The notes under the pieces are model-generated. The model was not told where the DNA came from and made no database searches. It worked only from the letters and a program-made list of their open reading frames with translations. Positions 1-11,123 of a DNA stretch of 64,000 nt are shown here, piece by piece (within the stretch, counting starts at the first letter, position 1; each line of letters begins with the position of its first letter). The stretch spans positions 76,032,563 through 76,096,562 of the forward strand of contig NC_044564.1 in assembly GCF_007565055.1 (NCBI RefSeq), read 5' to 3'. The DNA comes from Rhinopithecus roxellana (lineage: Eukaryota > Chordata > Mammalia > Primates > Cercopithecidae). Both the position numbers and the translations under genes were made by a program.

Positions 1-153
1 GTTAGAATCACCTGGGGAGTGTTTTAAAAATCCTGATGCTTGGGCCTCACTCTATACCAATTAAATTAGAATCTCTGGGGCATGACCCAGCCAGCAATAT
101 TTTTAAAAACCCCTCTAGGTGATTCTAATGTGCAACCAGGTTTTGAAACCACT
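1..153. mobile_element. hAT-Charlie MITE, MER5-type (left end cut by window)
   Basis: The segment is nearly palindromic. It opens with TTAGAATCACCTGGGGAG and closes with the reverse complement of that motif (around 115-130), then a GAAACCACT-like terminal inverted repeat. This is the layout of short non-autonomous hAT-Charlie elements of the MER5 group. It has no coding capacity. The left terminal repeat lies outside the window. The subfamily name is a recollection. Confidence 0.75.
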
Positions 154-297
154 AAAGAATTTGTGAGCAATAATGTCCCCCAAGTCCATGAGTCTGTGCA
201 GCATGTTTTGCTAGGTGTCATTAACATGTGCACAGAGTCTAGTATAAAGTGAGGATGAGGGATGAAGGTGGACATAAAGATGGAATCTGGAAAAGAG

Positions 298-322
298 TTT
301 TTTTTTTTTTTTTTTTTTTTTT
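298..322. repeat. Poly-T run, about 25 bases
   Basis: An uninterrupted run of T. No retroelement body follows on either side that would make it an Alu or L1 tail, so it is recorded as a simple homopolymer. Confidence 0.9.
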
Positions 323-1601
323 AAATCCTAGTAGCTCTGTGTTTTGAGCAAACACTTTGTTATATCCCTGATGGGAATAATTTTAAGTTCCTGTAAAATG
401 AAGTTCTCAAATGGGAAATCATATTTAAATGCAATGTTATTTTTATACCAATAATATCAGTTGTTAATATAATTAGCCAAGAATTATGCCTAAATATTTT
501 ATTCATAAAACAAATAGGAAAGACAGGTTGACTACAGAAATATAAGATATGATTAATATTCCTCAGTTAATGGTATAGATTTAAGGCATATTGAAGTAAC
601 ATGTTGATAACAATGAAAATCTTTGATACTTATACAGTGTAGGTTACAATTCCCTGCATCAAAAAGGTTAAAAACAAAACCCAGAATTACTGCTGTGTGC
701 ATATTGTCCATTATTGAAAACTATTGTTTCACAGCTTTCAAATTAGGAAACAAGAATTTACAGCATTGGTAAGCAATTGATCTTGGAAGATATAAAAATT
801 GGATGACAATATTCATGCAACAATCTGCAAATGTCAAATGAATTTATTATGATTGGATAAATTATAGTGAATACTAAATAGTTTAAACATGATAACAATA
901 AAATGATTGATATTAGGTGTTTTAGATGCATAACTAAACAGAAATTACTTTTCATTTTTTTTACTAAGGCCACTTACATATTTTTTCTCATATTTGTGCA
1001 GCTAATCAGTATTCAAGATTCATGTGCTTTAGTCTCCAATTTTTAACAGGGTAGTTTTTTTCTGAAAGTTGGTAACCTTTAAATAAAAGGAAAAGTGCAG
1101 TTATCACTTGAGGCAGGACAATATATTAACAATTTTACTACCTATTCTTTAGGCTTTTTTTTCTGGAATAGATTTACCAACAATGGAACAAAAAAAAAAA
1201 ATACACATTTTCTGGACAGAAAGGTCAGTCCATCTTTTGTGTTTTTGTATTCTGGTCTCCTTACCCTAGAGAAAAATTCACACTAGCCTTTTCATGTGGA
1301 AGTGTCCTGAGGGGTTAGATAATATGCCCCAATAATGACAGGCTAGGAGAAAGTCTATAGAGGCAATTTTGACAATGTAGAATTGAGCCAGCAGCAGCAC
1401 TGACCACTTCTGAGTGAACCATGTTAACAAGGACGATGAGTTATTTTACCAATGATCATGAGTGACTGCTGGTTGAGAGCATCCTCACTTCCCTCCTTTT
1501 ATCCAGACTGTAGATTCTGATATCCTGGCACGATATAAAGTGAGTAAGGAGAATGAAGCAGGTGAGGAGAGGGAAATAGAGTGTGTAAGAAAAGTGGGGT
1601 A

Positions 1602-1644
1602 GGGGGAGAGAGAGAGAGCGAGTGAGAGAGAGAACGAGAGTGAG
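1602..1644. repeat. Imperfect (GA)n tract
   Basis: Purine-rich dinucleotide tract of AG units with several C and T interruptions. The opposite strand gives a spurious open frame of L, S and P residues. Confidence 0.85.
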
Positions 1645-2194
1645 CACATGCGATATGGGAGGTAGGGGGAATAGGGGAATAGAATGTAGTAGTGAAACAG
1701 AAAATGATTGATGTGGTATTTTCACCAAATTTGGCCAGTACAGACTGGGAACTAAATGTAATTTGGTATAGATAATTTAAAGGCATATAACATTTGTCTG
1801 TACTTTCTGTGTTGTGGCACATTTCTTAGTTGTCACACACTTTTAAAAATATAAAATTGGTACAAATAATGCCCAATATTTAGTCATTAGTGAGTTATTT
1901 CTTTTTAGTGAAAAATATCTAAAATGCTTCTGTGAAGTCTTCTTACTTTACCATTTACATAGGGATCTCTATTGTCAAATTACTATCTATACCACTTATT
2001 TTGTGGCTCATTAATATACTTCTTTGAGACATTTCTTTGGTTGTCTGCTACCACAGAACTCATATACTTTATTAACAGATCTAAATTTTAAACTTCTACC
2101 ATGGTACAAATTGCCTTAAAAAAAAGTTGAATAAGTGAGTATATGAATCTTCCTCTAGAGTGAGTTGTGAACTAACAATACTATTTTACCCATG

Positions 2195-2285
2195 TGTTTT
2201 CAGCACAGCACAGTTCAGGCAAGTAGGAAGTGCTCAATACTTGATTGTCAACAAGTACTGCATGAATAGATGAATAGACTAATAT
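2195..2285 (+). mobile_element. L2 or MIR 3' end fragment
   Basis: Contains a diverged version of the shared L2/MIR 3' tail: a GCACAG...TTCAGGCA motif, then AGTGCTCAATA, then a GAATAGATGAATAG end. The repeated GAATGA-like terminus slightly favours L2. Confidence 0.5.
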
Positions 2286-2769
2286 GGAATGAAGACACAA
2301 ATGCATATATCCACTTGCAGAGTTGATTCATTCATATATCATAAAAGATTCATTTGTTATACCCAGATATGAATGTTTAATCCAGTACAATATGTGCTTT
2401 TTACTAATATATTGTGGTAACCAGTCTGATTAATGTCAACAATAGAGGAGATTTAGATAATATCTCATACAAATTATGAAATCTATCCTTAATTTTTCAA
2501 CCAAATCTTATATTTTATATTTGTTTATTTTCTCTCTTATGCAAAAATGAACATAGTCACCCAGCCCACCATACTCAATTTCTGTCAAGCTCCAATGCCT
2601 AAGCACTGTTACTTTTCTTTGAGAGTTTATTATGAGTTGCCCAAAAGCATCACAACAGGCCACTATACTTCATCTTAGAAAGATCTGAGCAATGAAATCC
2701 AGAAGTTCTTTTGGTGAAGAAAATGTTAGGAACCTCTTGTAAAGTATTACTGTGCTGGTTTAGAGAAAT
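2286..2769. other. Unassigned AT-rich DNA before an MLT1 LTR
   Basis: No recognised gene or repeat. The last 100 bases could be the diverged 5' end of the following MLT1 LTR, whose start I cannot place. Confidence 0.4.
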
Positions 2770-3215
2770 TCTTTGACAGTTCTCCCATTGAGATGTAGGG
2801 TCTGTTTCTAACACCAAGAAAATATGAAAGAAGTTATACTTGGTGACTTCTGAGACCAGATCATGAAAGGCCATGCATTTTCTGATTTGTTTGCTGAAAC
2901 ACTGAATGGTGACCTGGTAAGTCTGACTATCCTTAGGCCTTCATACTGGTGAGGTAGAGTGTGTATCTGCTTGGCTGATCATCCCATCAAAGGCCAGCTG
3001 TGAAGAACCATCTTGATAAGTGGGTCCCAAGCCCCAGCTCTTCTAGCTCCCAGCTATTTGAGTCACCCCCTAAACATCAAGGAGAAGAAATAAGCTATGC
3101 TTTGTCTGAATTTCTGACCCACAGTCTCTGTGAGCATAATAAAAATGTTTGTTTTATGCCTCTAAGTTTTGGCACAATTTTTTACAGAAAAAGAGTAAAC
3201 GGAATAAATTTTGTA
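2770..3215 (+). mobile_element. MLT1 LTR (ERVL-MaLR)
   Basis: Diverged solo LTR of the mammalian MaLR group. Diagnostic pieces in order are a GGTCATGAAAGGCCATGCA-like segment near 2860, a CCCAGCT-rich centre near 3030-3060, AATAAAAATG with a following TGTTTTA near 3140-3155, and a CCTCTAAGTTTTGGCA end. The AATAAA is the LTR polyadenylation signal. No internal proviral sequence is attached. Confidence 0.7.
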
Positions 3216-3729
3216 TCCTGAAGAGTATATTTTATGTTAAAAACTATAATACAATAAGTTTTGTATTTGCCATTTATGAGTAATATATAATGCTATATTT
3301 ATTTACTTTACTTTCTCTGCCCTTTCAAAGTTTGAAATCACTAAATGATAAATTCAGTGACTCATTTTAGCATATTGTGAGCCCATTTGAAAAGCATCTC
3401 AATGTTACTTTTTTCTCCTTTCTTCATTTTCAGTATTTGAATTCCTATAGTGTTCTGCTTTTTACTTTCATTGTGACTTGAGGCAACCGCCATGGAGTCC
3501 GGATGTAGCTGGGTTTCTTGAAGGCATTGTTCTTGGCTCGAGTCACTTTTCCACTAGACTGTCTTCTGGGATATGTTAATATACATGATAAAATAAAAGA
3601 ATTCCATGGTCAAAAAATTGAGAAACATCATATTTTAAATGCTCTTCTTAGAGAGTCATAATTAACATTAGCATATTTAATAATCTGAGAAGTCCTAGTA
3701 TAAGGAAATCTGTTTGACTCTGTTTAATT
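3216..3729. other. Unassigned DNA with a short CpG-containing patch
   Basis: No repeat recognised. About 3485-3545 holds several CpG dinucleotides (in CCGCC, TCCGGA and CTCGAG) in an otherwise CpG-poor setting. This could be a constrained element or a fragment of an old DNA transposon. Confidence 0.4.
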
Positions 3730-3840
3730 CAGTGTTTCTGAACTCTTTTGATCATATCCAGATCATGTGACCATACAACACTCTTATAGAATATGCTTTT
3801 TAATAGCTAATGTCTTGTACTACCAGTTTAGAAAATGCTG
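3730..3840. mobile_element. Short hAT-type MITE
   Basis: Ends are imperfect terminal inverted repeats: CAGTGTTTCTGAAC at the left and GTTTAGAAAATGCTG at the right, typical of hAT-Charlie MITEs. The 110-bp interior is diverged, so I give no subfamily. Confidence 0.55.
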
Positions 3841-5153
3841 ATTGATCTAGATGGAGTAGTAATTAGAAAATGTTCATAATTAGCCAAGCAGTAATAAGTA
3901 AATATTAGTAATTGGCAAATATTCAAAGAGCTTACTTTATTTTTTTCTTTCATTTATATACACTCTTTGAAATTATTAAGTATACAAGAACATAAATAAT
4001 GGCCTTAAAAACTCTAAGGAATGAATGATTGATAAATGTGAAGAATTCTAGGAGGTAAGTTCAGAGAAAAAGGTATTAGCAGCAATTAAAGACTATTATA
4101 GATAATGTGGGTCAATTATGAATAGCTCTATCCCTCCTATGTGGTTCCAGGGTGTTTATCAGAGTTTCCAGAAGATGTATAACAAAATGTTGGAAATATG
4201 CATATTTAATTTTATGATTATTTAAATTTGCTTTTAGTTGTATTGTTTAACTCTCTTGTAATTTTACGTAAGAGTAGAGGAGGGTATAATCATGAACGTA
4301 AAATAATTGAGAGCTCCAGGTCTGAGTAGAACAGAAAATTCATAGCTTTGGAGAGTGAGGTAACACCTTGGTATCCCAGTCTCATTGGGGAATGGTGTAT
4401 TCTGGTCAACTAAGTCTCCAATTACTTCATTTTGACAGCAAAACTGATATTAGAGCACAGATGTGAGGGTTGAACTCTAGAACTCTCTAGATTGATTTTT
4501 CAAGTGCTGTATACATTTTTAGAAAAGCAGCACTTTAACAGCTACAAATCTTTAATAGAGTTGCTAGACCATCAACTGACATGTCAACACACCTTGAAAG
4601 AAGCCTCATCAAATGCAAAGGTAAAGTTCTGTCCGATAGCGTTAGCAACGCAAAATAAACTCATAGGAAGAAGGAAATATTTTTTCCAAATACCCAAGTG
4701 TTATAAATTAAAACACTTCAAAAGTCCTTAAGATATTTCTAATACGTTATCTGGGTAAAAAGGTAAGAAATTGAAAAGGCAAGAAGGTAAATGAAAGTGC
4801 TTCTTTAAATATTTAAATAGGAAGTGATAAAAATGTCAAAGTGAAACTATTTATTAGTGGAGGAAAAAAAATAACTCAAGTTAATTTCAAGCTGCCATAG
4901 GATAAAAGCAAAGATGAGCAAGATAATGTGTCACCGGCTTGGGGAAATTTAAAAAAAAATATGTTGTTAATAGTTAAATTAAGCCAGAACCTATTAATTT
5001 CTGACGGAAACTATTTATTTCAGAAAACTAGATAATTTCTGAAGAAAAGGGTTCTAGGTCAAATAAATGTGGATCAAACAATAACAGATCTTTTTACTGA
5101 GTCTTTAATACACTAATGTGTTTTTCAAATCATTCTAACAGGCATTTATTATA
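3841..5153. other. Unassigned AT-rich DNA
   Basis: No gene or recognisable repeat. A small CpG-bearing palindrome-like motif, GCGTTAGCAACGC, occurs near 4638-4650 and may be a remnant of an old DNA transposon. The 79-codon open frame at 4492-4731 resembles nothing I know. Confidence 0.4.
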
Positions 5154-5261
5154 TAGTGTTCCCCAAATTTACTTGGCTATGGAAATTTTTGTTTGTTTGT
5201 TTGTAGAGACTTACCCTCTTTTGGGACTCAGGTCCAAGGAGCAAACTTTGGGAAACACTGA
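5154..5261. mobile_element. hAT-type MITE fragment
   Basis: Starts with AGTGTTCCCCAAATTTACTTGG and ends in CAAACTTTGGGAAACACTGA. The two ends are roughly inverted repeats of the CAGTGTTTCCCAAA type found in non-autonomous hAT elements. A (GTTT)3 run interrupts it near 5190. Confidence 0.5.
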
Positions 5262-5439
5262 TCTAGCCCTTTTGTTTGATAAAGCTATTGTTGACCTGTC
5301 ACCTAGCTGACAGGTGGCCTGTAGGCACCTCATGGCTCCTGCCGTTAGAACTCATGGCTCTAATTACTGAATTTAGTTTAGGTGGAACTTGTGCCCTTCC
5401 CTGGCTTTAATCACCACATTAATTTTTCCATCTATAAGA

Positions 5440-5580
5440 TAGGGATTATTATCTTTTGTAGAGGGTAAAATGAGATGAAGAAAGGTGATAAGCCTCTCAA
5501 AGTCACACAACATGAACACTGCCATGTCAGAATTTGAACTTTCAACTTCTTTCTCCCATTCTGCTAAGTATTGCCTTCCA
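5440..5580 (-). mobile_element. MIR SINE, antisense
   Basis: Reads as reverse-complement MIR: an ATTATTATC block, a stretch aligning with 'gatgaggaaactgaggca', then AAGTCACACAACATG, then GTCAGAATTTGAACTTT (consensus gggattcgaaccc, the tRNA-derived part). Heavily diverged, as expected of a mammalian-wide SINE. Confidence 0.7.
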
Positions 5581-6070
5581 GATTAAAAATATATATAATA
5601 TCTGTTTTTAGTTAAAAGAGTGAGCTGTGGCTTGGATTGAGCCCCTCTTCTTTGAATGGGACTCTGGTTTGACTAAAATTTAGAGAAGTTCTGAAGATTT
5701 TAATGAAAGGCTATATTTACCAAAAATAGGGCCCAGTTATTAAATACTAAGGCTTATATCATTAAGAAAGAGGAAGGAAGAAAAATCTATTCCCAGTTTC
5801 GATGAAAAGAGAGAAGGCTTTTAAAAAATAAGGGTGGACTTTCCAAACAGAGCAGTCATGAAAAGTTGAATGCCCAAAATGAGTACAGTTTTACAAAAAT
5901 GTATAAACATTTGGTTTCAGACACAGACTTATTGAAAAGATGGTTACACATGTGAACATGAACCTTGGAAGGGAGGGCTGGCTATAGGGAAACACTGGCC
6001 ATCTTCATGAATAAGAAATTTGGAAATGAAGGAATGGTTGGAGTTATATTAATGGTTCTCAAATTAGTTT

Positions 6071-6072
<2 letters not shown>
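5581..6072. other. Unassigned AT-rich DNA
   Basis: About 490 bases with no gene or repeat family that I recognise, ending at the TC microsatellite. Confidence 0.4.
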
Positions 6073-6131
<59 letters not shown>

Positions 6132-6135
6132 TCTC
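6073..6135. repeat. (TC)n microsatellite
   Basis: About 26 perfect TC units (6073-6125) followed by an interrupted CT-rich tail. Uninterrupted length of this order is usually length-polymorphic. It creates false (LS)n open frames in two registers. Confidence 0.97.
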
Positions 6136-6984
6136 TCACTCTTTCCTTCATTCTCATGCTTCTCTATACTTTTTCATACTTTTACTGCTTTCTGTTTGTC
6201 TTTTATAAAGAAGTCATCTTTATGAATCAGATAGCTAATTATGGAACACCAGTGGGATTACTGAATTCTGTGATCTATTTGTAGAGTGCTAGTAGTTCCC
6301 TGGCAGGGCCTTTCTTTGCCCAAGGCCCAGTTCCACTGTGGTTGTGGCAGTGGAAGTCTCTTTATATGTTTGCTTGTTTTTCCAAGATCAAGTGGCATTG
6401 CCTTATTCACTTGCCTTTCCCCATTTACCGTTTTCAATTTCCTAAAAGGATTGTTGCATGTGGTCTATGACGATTTAGCTATTGAAAGTAGATCGGTCTG
6501 TCTGAAAACTGGCTGGTTTCCACAAGAAATGTTTACTATATATTCCTAATTTGTGGAAATTGTACTTTGAGAAGTATTGATAAGTATCCTGATACAAAGT
6601 TTGAAGGAGAGCACATAGGGGAAGAGAAGGTTGGATTTTCTAACTCAGTCTTTGTAAGGAAAGACGTAAGAGCTCTTAAAAGCATCCCCTCTTGAATTTG
6701 GTTACTGACTTTTACTGTTCATGTTCTAGCAGAGTGAGCTTTTCACCCTGGAAAACTCAGGCACTGTACAGTTTTCTAAACAAATACAGTTCAGCTCATC
6801 ACTTCTTGTCCTGGGGATTATGTATATCATTGGTAAGTGAATGAAACATCCTGTATGAGATGGCATGTTTCTCTGGTAATGGGTGAGTATCAACTTCAAT
6901 GAACATCATAGTCAGAAACAAATCCAGCCCTAGTGTAAAACTTTGAAATCCTAAAGTGAAACATTCTACCTACTTAGAAATTGG
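6136..6984. other. Unassigned DNA
   Basis: No repeat family identified. The 87-codon open frame at 6286-6549 has no recognisable domain and no splice or promoter context, so I treat it as chance. Confidence 0.4.
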
Positions 6985-7170
6985 ATTATTAGGCCGATTT
7001 TCTTTATAGCACCTCTCACATTTTTCTTATTTGCTACTTGATTATATCTCTTCCTATCCTCTCTGCCTATTCACAGGAAGGTAAGATACATGTTTACTGT
7101 TGCATTGCCAGTGTCTAAAATAGTGCTGGGCACATAGTAGATTTTCAATAAATGTTTGCTATATGAATGT
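6985..7170 (+). mobile_element. L2 LINE 3' end
   Basis: Matches the L2 3' terminus: a diverged UTR, then CAGTGTCTAAAATAGTGCTG, then GGCACATAGTAGATTTTCA and ATAAATGTTTGCT. Non-coding and 5' truncated. Confidence 0.75.
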
Positions 7171-9057
7171 CTCAAGGGATTAATAAATAAACACATCTTC
7201 ATTTTAAGGGAAATAATTTGAGTCAGGTGAGGTTAAGTGGTTTACCAAAAAGTGTTATAACAAACTCACAGATAGATTAGAAATAGAATCCTGTATCCTA
7301 ATTCTGAAACCAGCAAAATTTACCTCTGGGTCTTTTATCTGTTGTAATTGTTCATGTTTACTAAAAAGGCATTTAGAATTTTAGACTAATAATATGCCAG
7401 GCCTAAGATAAGTTCTGTCTGATGGTGAATCGTTGTTTTAATATTGTTTGTAACTTGTTGACATTATAGTTTTTGAATTGTCTGAGTTTTTTTTCTCACA
7501 TTTTAGTGCACTGAATAAGTCTTATAAACATGAAATTAAACTTACTTTTAAAAATCTCCTATTACATAGAAATCTAGTAACATTCTTTTATTAGATGAAT
7601 AAAACAATTGCAATACTAATTTAAGAAATCAATTCATAGTATTCTTATGAATTTTTTTGGTTATAAATTTTTAAATTATAAATTTTATTTGTGTACTAAT
7701 ATTTTGCTCAGATAGTTATATTTTATTTTAAAGGGATTAATTTTACATTCTGTTATACTTTAGTAATAAAAAGTAATTGTTTTTGGTAGACCAAACTGTG
7801 TTTAAATTTTTCTCACCCTCCCTTCTTTCTTTTCTTCCTTTTTCCTGTCCTCCTTCCATGACTCAGCAATTCTCTGCTTGTTGGAGTGTCTGACAATGCC
7901 CTGTTCTTCACTTGTGTGGTGGTTACACAGGAATTAGCTTTATAATTACTAGTATAATTGCTAGTATTACTAGTATACTATACTAGTAATTATAAACCAT
8001 ATAACTGTGTGTTTCATGTACTGATCTGCATACATATTTAATAAAAATTTAAAAAATTAAAAGCAAAGTTATATAGTGCATATGTTTTCATCTACAATGG
8101 ATGTAAATTTAATGAAACATTTGTTTGTATCATTATTTCTGATTCTCAGAAATTTATAAAAGTTCCAGAGTATGAAACTTTCTATTTATGTTCCAATTTA
8201 TTTATGAACAAGACTCTAATAGACAATGCATATAAGTGATTTATTCCACTTAAATTTTTTTTTATCAGACATGCATTGAATTAGATAAAGAACATAAAGG
8301 ATGAGAATTGCCTGTTTTACTTTTTGACTCTTCTGGCATAAGTAATCAAGTCAATTTTAGTAAAATTTCTAAATACTTTCAAGTACTTTTCTTCTATTGT
8401 CTGTAGATTAGACATAGAGGTATATAATTAAAAACTTAATATAGCCTCTAGTAGATAAAACATATCTGTGATAAACTTTTGCTCTTATAACCTTTAGGAC
8501 AGATATGTTTATCGCATATTTGTCAACAGAATATAATTTTGTTTAGGTCATTCTGCCAACAGAAAAGAAAAAGCATGCCTCTCCCTACCACCCCCTAATT
8601 TAATTATAGATTTATTGCTTTATGGTATAGATATTCATGGTAAAGGAAATTATGGAAGGTGAACCAACCAGGAGAATCTGCATCGTAGAAGGAAATTCAA
8701 ATAGTCATGAGACAGGAAGGAGGAAAAGAAGGATTGGTAGCCATTATTAGAGGCAGCCATTACATTCATGAATCTTTTCCGGTTGGTAACTGAATGAACA
8801 AAGGTCTAGGGTTCACATTCCTGAAAATGGAGGCAAGGTAACGGCTAGATGATTGCAAGACTTCAGCCACATAGATTAAAGATAAGGACAGGGTTCCATT
8901 CCTAACATTGTGAAGAATATTAGTCAGGGATGGGATATTATCTGGAAAATGGTGTCTTGGCAAGATTAATAACTTAATGCTCATTAATATTGTTTATCAT
9001 ACTTTAATATTTTTATTTCAATAGTTTCACACTTTAATTTTTGTTCAACCCTGAAAA
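7171..9057. other. Unassigned AT-rich DNA
   Basis: No repeat family identified. A pyrimidine-rich tract lies at about 7808-7857 and a strong inverted repeat (separate entry) at 7939-7996. No plausible coding region on either strand. Confidence 0.45.
7939..7996. repeat. Perfect 18-bp inverted repeat with 22-nt loop
   Basis: The left arm TTTATAATTACTAGTATA (7939-7956) is the exact reverse complement of the right arm at 7979-7996. The 22-nt spacer again contains CTAGTA and ACTAGTA words, so alternative folded registers exist. The arms are AT-rich and could extrude as a cruciform. No transposon terminus was recognised. Confidence 0.9.
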
Positions 9058-9235
9058 CAGTGGTTCTGAGTTTTATGCAACAGTATCACCTGGACTTGTT
9101 AAAACAGATTACTGGGTTCCATCCCAGAGTTTTCGATTCAGTATGTCTGTGTCAAGGCTTGAGACTATATATGTCTAAGAAAATATCCAAAGATATTGGT
9201 GATGCAGATCTGAGTGTCTCAATTTGAGAACCACT
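9058..9235 (-). mobile_element. hAT-Charlie MITE, MER20-like, antisense
   Basis: Full-length copy with terminal inverted repeats CAGTGGTTCTGAG and TTTGAGAACCACT. Internal motifs GTTAAAACAGATTACTGGG and TTCGATTCAGTATGTCTG fit the reverse complement of the MER20-type consensus. Confidence 0.75.
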
Positions 9236-9773
9236 TATCTACCAAAAAAGCAAGGAGCAGGCAGGGATGGTGGAGACTGCCTCTTGTTTTTGATGCCCCT
9301 TGCTAATGATTGCTATGCCCAACTTCCCTAATATGGTTCTGAGCAAGTCAGCTATAGCCCCAAATGTACTATCTCAAAGGTTCTGCAGTTAGCCATACCC
9401 TTACTCTTTGGAAGGCAGTTTAGTTTCCTTGATGGTATTATTCCTTGTTCTTTAGGTGGCTTATTCCTACTGGTGGCATGAAGTACTCTTCTTGAAAAGA
9501 GTTCGCATTCATCAGTACTTAATTAAATTTTCAGAACAATTATGATCCTAGTGATATTTTATTGTCCTTGATAAGCTAGTTCCTCAATCCAATACTGAGT
9601 TTAGTCACATGATACAGAATAAATTGGAAAATACAGAGTTCCATTGATAACAAAGGTGCCAGTTCTCATCCCCAGCCCAAAGGATATTGCAGGCATAGAA
9701 AACAAGACTGATTTTAGGCTCTGTTGGTTAGGAAATTGAGCTGATGAATAGATTTTCTTTAGAAAATTAGATA
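9236..9773. other. Unassigned DNA between two MER20-like elements
   Basis: About 540 bases with no recognised repeat or gene, bounded by MER20-like copies in opposite orientation. Confidence 0.45.
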
Positions 9774-9905
9774 AGTGGTTCTCAAAGTGAGATCCTCAGA
9801 TCTGCAACATCAATGTCTCTTGAGATCTTGTTAGATGTGCATATTCTCAAGATTTGCCAAAGACATACTAAATCAAAAACTCTAGGATGGAACACAGTAA
9901 CACCT
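9774..9905 (+). mobile_element. hAT-Charlie MITE, MER20-like, 3' truncated
   Basis: Begins with the terminal motif AGTGGTTCTCAAAGTGAGAT and continues through ATCTTGTTAGATGTGCATATTC, ACTAAATCAAAAACTCTAGG and GGAACACAGTAACA. The right terminal repeat is missing. Confidence 0.7.
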
Positions 9906-10602
9906 ACATGTCCTGAGAGAGAGAGTATGTGTGCGTGTATGTGTGTAAGAATTGTTAGGGGGAACAGAGAGAAAGCTAGAAAAAGAAGTAGAAGTGTGCA
10001 GCTGAATCTGTAGGTAGAAGAAAGTATCAGAAACTAGCTGGGGAGAATTAGAAAAGTAGGGGTTGCTGCAATATTATATTTGTTCCTTGTAAGGTCATAG
10101 TCATCTGATAAGTAGCAAAAATATATTAAAATCTTCTGTACATATTACATACTAATGATATAGTAATACAGCTCACTTGCTAATTACGCATATTTTAAAA
10201 ATTTATTCATTAAAAAAATCAATGTAGGGCCTCTACAAGTATCTTACTCCACAAATGAAAGATGAATTACTTGAACTTGTAAGCTTTTGTTTTGATAAAG
10301 GCATGTTTTACATTTCATTTATTTTTTACATTTCTTTTAAAAGTATTTTAACATTGTAAATTTTCACTAATTTATACTGATTTTTTCAATTAATCCAAAT
10401 TGTGGAAGCTTTTCTTTCTTCACTAATCCTTCAGTCCTCCAAGCTCTGTTAGTTGAGATAATAATTAGAAGTTTAATGAAAAAATGATCACACAAGAAGA
10501 AGTGTAAAGGTTAAGATGTTTGCATCACTACTTGGAGCATGTCTACCTTTCATTTTTTAGCTCTTGACTTTCCAGTTTATTATGTAAGTAGATTTAAACT
10601 CC
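9906..10602. other. Unassigned AT-rich DNA
   Basis: About 700 bases with no gene and no repeat family I can name. A short GT/GA-rich patch lies at 9917-9980. Confidence 0.4.
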
Positions 10603-11123
10603 ATCAGTGGTTCCTTATCTTAACTGCACATTAAAAGCATATTTTGAAAATAGTAATTTCTCACTCCCACCTCTAGATATTTGTCTAGGATGTGTGTCGT
10701 AGTCCTTTTGTGCTGCTATCAAAGTTACAAAATACCTGAGACTGAGTAGCTTATAAACCGCATAAATTTCCTCAGTTCTAATAGCTGGGAAGTCCAAGAT
10801 TGAGGTGCCAACAGATTCTCTTCCTAATGAAGGCCCACTTCCTGATTCATAGATCACACCTTCTTGCTGTATTCTCACATGGTGAAAGGGACAAGGTAGC
10901 TCTCTGGGACCTCTTTTATAAGGGCGCTAGTCATGTTCATGAGGGTTTTGCCCTCATGACCTAATTACCTACCAATGGCTCCACCTTGTAATACTATCAC
11001 ATTAGTGATTATGAATTTTGGAGGGACACAAACATTCAGACCACAGTAATGGACTAGAAATTAAACTTAAAAAGCTTTCTAGGTGGTTTCAATGTGCAAC
11101 CACCTTGAGGATGACTGCAGAAG
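10603..11123. mobile_element. MER5-type hAT MITE split by an MLT1 LTR
   Basis: The left half (10603-10694) starts CAGTGGTTCCTTATC and includes ACTGCACATTAAAAGC. The right half (11046-11123) carries AAAAAGCTTTCTAGGTGG, TTTCAATGTGCAACCA and a CAG end. Together they form the near-palindromic MER5-type MITE. The MLT1 LTR sits between them and is therefore the later insertion. Confidence 0.65.
10695..11045 (-). mobile_element. MLT1 LTR (ERVL-MaLR), antisense, inside a MITE
   Basis: Antisense solo LTR starting TGTCGTAGTCCTTTTGTG and ending CAAACATTCAGACCACA. Internal MLT1 landmarks are GGAAGTCCAAGATTGAGGTG, CTCTTTTATAAGGGCGCTAG and CATGACCTAATTACC. No clear 5-bp target duplication remains. Confidence 0.8.

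Larger units (their letters stand above)
154..2194. other. Unassigned AT-rich DNA
   Basis: About 2 kb with no repeat family or gene that I recognise. It is rich in A and T, almost free of CpG and has stops in all frames. The only clear structures are the T-run and the GA-rich tract listed separately. It may be diverged repeat sequence or unique intergenic or intronic DNA. Confidence 0.5.

Noticed and set aside
1..153. Reading the opening inverted repeat as a regulatory palindrome
   Set aside because: It is explained fully by the known near-palindromic layout of MER5-type MITEs.
5965..6284. Open frames with long Ser-Leu repeats
   Set aside because: Direct translation of the (TC)n microsatellite.
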